In this document: in pieces, positions 58,197-64,000 of the stretch
How the letters are laid out: every line of letters starts with the position of its first letter
Position numbering within the stretch: the stretch's first letter is position 1
Assembly: GCF_003576645.1 (NCBI RefSeq)
Contig: NC_044916.1
Location: forward strand, 16,097,477 to 16,161,476
Direction of reading: 5' to 3'
Length of the DNA: 64,000 bases
DNA from: Ipomoea triloba
Lineage: Eukaryota; Streptophyta; Magnoliopsida; Solanales; Convolvulaceae
Notes under the pieces: generated by a model
Database searches by the model: none
The model's input: only the letters and a program-made list of their open reading frames with translations
What the model was told of the DNA's origin: nothing
Made by a program: the position numbers and the translations under genes

Positions 58197-60573
58197 CTGG
58201 ATGTGCATATCCAATAGTCCCTTTAATTCCTATAGATGAACTCTCTTGGTTAGATGAAGATGCAAGGGTAACTTCCGTGAGAAGAAACTTTGCTAATCCA
58301 AAATCAGCCACGTGAACCACTAAGTCTCCATCCAACAAAATATTGCTTGGCTTCAAATCACAATGTACTAAACTTGTCTCCAATTGATTATGAAGATAAT
58401 CAAGTGCATTTGCCACATCAATTGCGATATTTATCCTCTGTACCAAATTCAAACACTTTGAATCATTATTGTCTCCTATGTCTTTTGAGTGATTGTGCAA
58501 CCAATTGTCCAGACTACCATTGATCATATACTCATAAACGATGGCGAAGAAGTCATTACCCTCATGGTCGATGCTACAACAAGTGGTCAAAACTTTTACC
58601 AAGTTTCGGTGCCTAATTTGCCTCAATGCTTCACATTCTGCCAAAAAGCTCTTGGATGCTCCTCTCACTTGAAGCTTGAACACTTGAATTGCCACTATTC
58701 CCAAACTACCATCAAGAATGCCTTGGTAAACAGTGCTGAATTTTCCAAATCCAATTATGCTGGATTTAGAAAAATCATTAGTTGCCTTCTGGATACTCCA
58801 ATATGACAACTTAGGCATTAACTCTATTGTTGCATCCAACGTTAAAGGCTGCTTGTTCTTCTGCTCGTAAATGAACACAATGAGAGCCACAATTATCAGC
58901 AGAATCAAAGTCCCACTTGAAATAAAAATTGCCAGCTTTTGAATATGGGACAGATGTTGTCTTTCCCCTTCTCTTGGGGATGTTGGGAATCCAAATTGTG
59001 GAATACCTCCACAAAGGTTGTTACCAACCACCTCAACTTCAGTCTTGTGTTTAAAAATCCCTTCAGTAGGTATCTCACCTTCCAAATGGTTAAATGATAA
59101 ATTCAATCGCTTCAAGTACTGAAATTTACCTAGAAATTCTGGTATTTTTCCTGTGAGGTTATTACAAGATAGATCTAAAACTTCTAGGCTTTTTAGAGAA
59201 CTGAGAGAAGGAGGGATAAATCCATGGAAAAGATTATGATTGATGTTGAGTTCAATCAAGCTACTCAGTGCACCAATGGTACTTGGAAGTGTGCCTAAGA
59301 ACATGTTGTTTGAGAGGTTTAGTGTCACCAAATTTTTGAACCCACCAATCTCTACAGGAAGAGGACCTGTAAAGTGATTGTGAGAGAGGTCTAAATACAC
59401 AAGTGATGTGAAGATATCTTTGGGAAAATTTCCTTGGAGTTTGTTTTGGGAAAGATCTAATTCTAACAAATACTTAAGACTTATCGATATAGTACCTTGT
59501 AACTCATTGAATCTGGGCAAAACACCCCCAAAATTGCAGTTAGAAAGAAGCAGGAACTCTAGTGTAGCAGTACTATTGAGAAGAGAAGACATGAAATCCA
59601 AATCATTGGATTTTCCATTACCAAGTGGATTTTTATCAAGTGAAAGAAGTTTTAGCCTAAGTCCACTAAATGACGGTACCCCTCCATAGAAATCATTTTG
59701 ACGAACATCAAAATAGTATAGTGCTGTGGCATTTGACATTGAGATAGGAAGTCGCCCTCTTAATAGATTAAAACCAATATGAAATTACTCTAGATTTGGA
59801 AGGGTAGAGCCTAAATTTGAAGGAAGATATCCTTCAAGTTTATTTTGTTTTACATCAGAAGTTACCAATAATGACAGATTGAAAATGGATATGGGGATGG
59901 TAGAAGTAAGGTAGTTGTTGAATAAAGCAATAAAATAAAGTTTCTGCAGGCATCCAAAAGAAGTAGGAATTTTTCCCTTGAAATTATTTTCACCAAAAGA
60001 AAGTATCTTAAGTGATGAAAAATTGCCTATGTAAGCAGGTATCTCTCCCATCAAGTGGTTTGTGTCAACCGAAAGGTACTTAAGTTTGGACAGTGATCGA
60101 AACTCCAAAGGAAATGTACCCCTTAGATTATTGTCTCCCAAATAAAAATTTGTTAGACTAACACAATGTGAAAGGTTTTTAGGAATTTCACCTGAAAATA
60201 CATTACTATCGAGAATCAACACTCTTAATCTTGTAAGTCTACCCATCTCTTTAGGAATTATACCTGCTAGAGTGTTGTTGTCAAGCCACAGATCTCTAAG
60301 AAAACTCAAGTTCCCAATTGCAGGGGACAAAGAGCCTTGAAGGTTGCTCCAGTTCAAATGGATTGCTACAACTCGTTGGTGTTTGCGACCACAAGTTATT
60401 CCAACCCAATTACAGAAATGGGTAGACTAATTCCATGATTGAAGAGAATCTCCTATGATGTTGGCTTTGAATGAAAGCAATGCTCTGTGATCAGAAACAT
60501 TTCCGGGAAGGGAGAAGGAAGCTTTGCTGAGGAAGGCAGATATGGCATAAAAACAAAAGAGGGAGGAGCTCAT
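58197..60573 (-). pseudogene. LRR receptor-like kinase, Xa21/EFR type, copy C, exon 1
   Basis: ATG at 60573-60571. One reading frame runs through signal peptide, LRRNT, LRRs, membrane segment (near 58860-58930) and kinase (GFGKFSTVYQG, HCDLKPSN, DFGLAK) to a canonical donor CCAG|GTAGAC at 58197. It is broken by TAG at 60427-60429 (Glu in copies A and B) and TAA at 59785-59787 (Tyr in copy A). About 86 codons of LRR are missing at about 59510, where PRF joins NELQG; the junction shows 5-bp microhomology TGAAT. The catalytic Lys of AIKVF reads AIQVF, so the kinase would also lack the ATP-anchoring Lys. Exon 2 lies beyond the Helitron-like insertion at 52391-52751. Confidence 0.9.
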
Positions 60574-60900
60574 TATGTGGAGAAGATATAAACTTTATTA
60601 TACTGAGTGCACTGGGACTGGATGGAAAGATCAGAGTATATATAGAGCTCAAGAATACAAAGCTAATGTAAAGTGAATACGTATAATAATATATTCTTTA
60701 TAAATAATAATAATAAATATTATTATTCTTTTTGAAGAAAAATACACTTGTGGGAGTTGTGGGTATTTTGTTAAGTGGCGAATATTAGGCAGCGTTTGAT
60801 TTAGTATAATTAGATAAAATTTATATATTTAAAAAAAATTAATTAAAAATATAATTCCATTAAACGGAGTTAGTTTTTGAAAAGTTAAACGGAGTTAGTT
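60574..60900 (-). promoter_or_regulatory. Promoter region of copy C, TATA box at 60637-60644
   Basis: TATATATA about 65 bp upstream of the ATG, flanked as in copies A and B. The (AAT)n(ATT)n palindrome is shorter here. Upstream, ATTCCATTAAACGGAGTTAG continues the duplication unit and shows the empty sites of Helitron 1 and the 18662 element. Confidence 0.7.
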
Positions 60901-61116
60901 AAATTTAAAAATAATAACAAATTATAAAATAAGTGAAGATAGAAGATTTATATTGATCCATGAATAATAAATGATAGTTACAAAAATATGAAAGATTGAG
61001 TGACAAAAATCTTATTCTCAAAAGGTTGAATCCTCATTCCCAAGAGCCTCACGATTCAGTCCGACAGAGCAACACAAAGACTGCGGGCGAGTGACAAAAA
61101 AAAAATCTTTTTTTTT

Positions 61117-61274
61117 GAGTACTACTGACTCGGTTACAATGTAGTATCTGTTTCAATCTACTGAAGCACAAAGAGTCAGCATCGCTTCCACTGAGGCTCG
61201 AACCTACCCCCTCCAACATAGGGTGCAACCAAATGCCACTACCGGATGCCACTAGACCACAAGGTCATTGGCGA
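61117..61274 (-). mobile_element. tRNA-derived SINE 1
   Basis: Minus strand: A box GTGGTCTAGTGGC (61260-61248), B box GGTTCGAGCC (61204-61195), 3' end CAGTAGTACTC plus an A-rich tail. Flanks GTGACAAAAAAAAAATC and GCGACAAAAAAAAATAAAA represent the target duplication in an A-rich site that is unoccupied upstream of copy B. Confidence 0.85.
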
Positions 61275-61494
61275 CAAAAAAAAATAAAAAAAAATCTTTG
61301 ATTAACCAAAAATTGTACAAAAAGTTATATATCAAATGTACCTCATTGGAGTAGCTCGATCAAGTGGTTGTCCAATAAACATTTAGTGTCCATTTAGAAA
61401 CTTGAAAAATATTTTTCATAAATTGATTTCAATAAAATGACTCACTTCTGAAAAATATTTTAATTTCTAAAAATGAGCATATTATTTGTTATAA

Positions 61495-61532
<38 letters not shown>

Positions 61533-61534
61533 GA
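61495..61534. repeat. (AAT)n microsatellite
   Basis: Uninterrupted AAT units; the corresponding place upstream of copy B has GTGGTGGTAGTGG repeats. Confidence 0.9.
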
Positions 61535-61572
61535 GGTGGTGGTTGTAATAGTAATCTGAAAATGAGCTTGAT

Positions 61573-61576
<4 letters not shown>

Positions 61577-61634
<58 letters not shown>
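61577..61634. repeat. (GA)n microsatellite
   Basis: About 28 GA units; the sister unit at 27230 has only a short GAGAGAGG. Confidence 0.95.
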
Positions 61635-61636
<2 letters not shown>

Positions 61637-61917
61637 AAGAGAGAAAAATAAAGAATTCATCAAATGTCTTTTAACTAAAAATTAGAAGACATTTTTTGTC
61701 AAATTGAGACTTTTTTCCTTGATCAAAATAAATATTTTCTTTAACTTTATGTTTTATTATTATCCAAAAAAACTATTAGTCTTGCTTTTCGCGGTTAGGT
61801 GAGGTTTGAATCCCACAAAGAACCTAAGGTGTTATTGAGAACTTTGACCAATTAGTGATGGATGTTATATTATGAAAAAATTGAAAATTTTGGGTTATTA
61901 CAATAAAAAATCTTATC

Positions 61918-62574
61918 GACAGAAGGGTCAAATAGGCCTATGTATTACAACAGATTGTTCATCTAGCACCATAAACTACAATATGGCCCATTTAGACCCT
62001 CAAACTTATTATTTTGGAGCAAGCAAACCCTCTAACCAATTTGTGATGACCTGTAATTGCGGGTATTACAGGTCATCTAGAGTTCTGGCGAATATATGAC
62101 CAAATTCCCGCAACTATAGTCACAATATCAACGACCGGTGATCGTTGACTGTCGCTGTCGCCGGTCGCATTCTACCAAAGATGGCTAGTCGCCTTCTCTG
62201 GTCGTGCAAAAGGCGACCAACTTGGTCGCCATCTCTGGCAGTGGAGAAGGCCAAGGTGACCAACTGGTCGCCATCTCCAATCGCCGGAGATAGCGACCAG
62301 CCTTCTTCGGCTGAACGCGGCCAGCGACAACGACAATCAACAGTTGCCGATCGTTGATATTATGACTTTAGTTGCCGGAATTTGGTTAGATGTTCGCCGG
62401 AGTTGACCGGAACTCTAGATGACTTGTAATACCTGCAATTACAGGTCACAAATTGGTTAAAGGGTTTGCTTGTTCCAAAATAATAAGTTTGAAGGTCTAG
62501 ATGGACCATATTATAGTTCATGGTGCTGGATGAACAATTAGTTGTAGTCCATAGGCCTACTTCACCCTTCTGCC
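61918..62574. mobile_element. Mutator-like MITE (GACAGAAGGGTC ends)
   Basis: TIRs of about 180 bp, 9-bp target duplication AATCTTATC (61909-61917, 62575-62583). Absent from the sister unit near 34640. The centre is GC-rich with GGTCGCC repeats and no real gene. Confidence 0.88.
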
Positions 62575-62583
62575 AATCTTATC

Positions 62584-63224
62584 AAATACTGAATCAATTA
62601 ACTTAGTAAAAGGCAGCGTGGCGTGGGGTACTATGTTAGAGAAACTGGAGCACACTTATTACTTCATTATTTTTAATGAAAATTTTACAAAACCTTTTTC
62701 ATATAATACTTCTTTCTGGTCAATGGACCTCAAATTCGTCCATTAGGACGTACAAACCATGCTTGACGTGCCAACGTCTTTCATGGGAAAACCTATTTAA
62801 TGGGCAACTTCTAACTAGCTAGGTTCATTTATTTCTTTTGTGATAATTTACTAAATAAAGTCACAAAGTGAAATTTATCTAATACAAACATTCGAAAAGT
62901 GATTATAAATTTTTATTTTTATTCAAGAATTATAAGTATTAAAGTGTACTCTATTTTTAAGCCTGGATAACTAACTATAAATCTCCAAATAAATATAAAG
63001 TATAAACTGTAAATAAAAGAAGAAAAGGAAAATGGCTCATATAAATAAATTTCAATACGATTTGAAGTCAGTGGACCTCATACAAAATTATTTGAATAAG
63101 ACATGAAGTCAATAGCACATTAATTAAGTCAATGGACCTCAAATTCGTCTATTAGGGCAAACCGTGGTTGACGTGCCAAGTGCCAACAACGTATTTAATG
63201 GGGCAACCTCTAACCAAACTCAAA
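62584..63224. other. Host DNA of the duplication unit, no gene
   Basis: Colinear with 46880-48150 minus the MITEs there (GGAGCACACTTATTACTTCA, GGACCTCAAATTCGTCCATT). Confidence 0.75.
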
Positions 63225-63267
63225 GGGGCACTTCCTCCAGCAGTCCCTCGCAAAAGGCGAACTCTTA

Positions 63268-63500
63268 GGGGTGTTTGGTTGGATGGATAAATTGTTTCAT
63301 GAAAATTTTTATTTTTAAGTGTGGAGGAAAATAGTGTTTTATGTTGTTTGGTTAGATGATAAATATTTTTCATGGGAATTCTACTTCCTAAAAGTGAAGG
63401 AAAATAAAATTCTAGCAAAAGATTGGTATTTTGATTTCCAAAGGATTTGGAAAGAAAGTATAACACAATTGGACTATTTTATCCTCATCAAAGTCTATTA
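63268..63500. mobile_element. Possible truncated Tourist-like MITE
   Basis: Begins GGGGTGTTTGGTTGGATGG after TTA, inside the LINE-derived AACTCTTA site that is uninterrupted at 52270. An inner TGTTGTTTGGTTAGATG repeat is seen; no matching right end. Confidence 0.4.
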
Positions 63501-63512
63501 ATTACACATGTA

Positions 63513-64000
63513 TATAATTTTTTTTGAAAATCAAAGTAACTTCATTAAATCAAACCGAAACCAAATCAGAAATACAACTGGGAGGGATAGAGTCCCACAC
63601 AACTAGGACAGGGGAAGAACTAACCGCCCGTGCAAACACATGAGCCACATGATTCGCTGACCTCTTGACATGCCAGACAACAGCTTCTCCAATGTCTCTA
63701 ACAACCGACTGACATTGCTTAACAAGTAAACCAACGTATGAAAAATCAACAGAACAAGAATTAAAATTGGAACATAAATTAAGACAATCTTACTTAACTA
63801 TAATGCTCGTCATGGAGCGGTTCTTGATCCAGGTTAATGCCTCTTTTACTGTCATCGACTCAGCTATATAGGGATCCCGTCATCTCGAGCACACATCATA
63901 CGCCTAGCACAAGCAGCAATAAACTTACCCTCATGGTCTCTTACCACCGCCCAAAACCCACGGCGTCGTCCAGCATAGCTACGTCAACATTACACTTGAA
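63513..64000 (-). pseudogene. LINE (L1) 3' end with RNase H domain
   Basis: Minus strand, in two frames, reads FKCNVDVAMLDDAV, VVRDHEGKFIAACARRM, VKEALTWIKNRSM, then DIGEAVVWHVKRSANHVAH, the RNase H-like (RVT_3) domain ending plant L1 ORF2. A stop, a short untranslated region ending TTTGATTTTC and eight A follow at 63513-63530. It continues beyond the right edge. Confidence 0.82.

Overview
The window is plant nuclear DNA, most likely from a eudicot. It contains intron-bearing LRR receptor kinases of the Xa21/EFR type, Ty1/copia, Ty3/gypsy and LINE retrotransposons, CACTA, hAT, Mutator-like, Tourist, Stowaway and Helitron DNA elements, tRNA-derived SINEs, long AT microsatellites and low gene density. 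The genus cannot be fixed from the sequence. Several N runs and single Ns mark unresolved assembly joins, and two of them sit beside exact kilobase-scale duplications that look artificial.

The host backbone is a tandem array of three related minus-strand LRR receptor kinase genes. Copy A (1-2617) runs off the left edge. Copy B spans 13928-17079. Copy C has exon 1 at 58197-60573 and exon 2 at 52391-52751. Promoters and kilobases of upstream DNA are colinear between B and C, and in part A, so the array arose by segmental duplication. All three encode a non-RD kinase (HCD in place of HRD), the class that includes pattern-recognition immune receptors. All are damaged as assembled: A by a 2-bp frameshift, B by three frameshifts and a shifted splice junction, C by two stop codons, an in-frame LRR deletion, a truncated and frameshifted exon 2, and a 5.2-kb Helitron-like insertion in its intron.

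Layout: 1-2.96 kb, kinase copy A and promoter; 2.97-9.63 kb, a CACTA element (with a captured kinase fragment, a hAT MITE and a Mutator-like MITE) inserted into a SINE tail, then another MITE; 9.7-13.9 kb, microsatellites, a 333-bp gap, a copia relic and a small hAT; 13.9-17.4 kb, kinase copy B; 17.4-26.9 kb, a Helitron containing a hairpin MITE, then a Mutator-like element split by a 4.3-kb solo LTR and another Mutator-like element; 27.4-33.8 kb, a Ty3/gypsy element; 33.8-34.6 kb, a repeat-filled MITE; 34.8-46.9 kb, a copia element holding an unclassified element that itself holds a pol-less, Sirevirus-like copia; 47-48.5 kb, MITEs; 48.7-49.3 kb, poly(C) and a gap; 51.2-52.2 kb, a Helitron; 52.2-60.6 kb, kinase copy C split by a Helitron-like insertion carrying an intact two-exon remorin-like gene; 61-64 kb, a SINE, MITEs and a LINE 3' end.

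Most insertions are supported by target-site duplications and often by the empty site in a sister duplication unit, so their order of arrival can be read directly. The most notable points are the pol-less LTR element that keeps gag and an extra ORF of the plant 'putative transposon protein' type, the remorin-like gene inside a Helitron-like insertion in an immune-receptor intron, the intron-containing kinase fragment in the CACTA element, and the polyprotein tail encoded inside the gypsy LTR.
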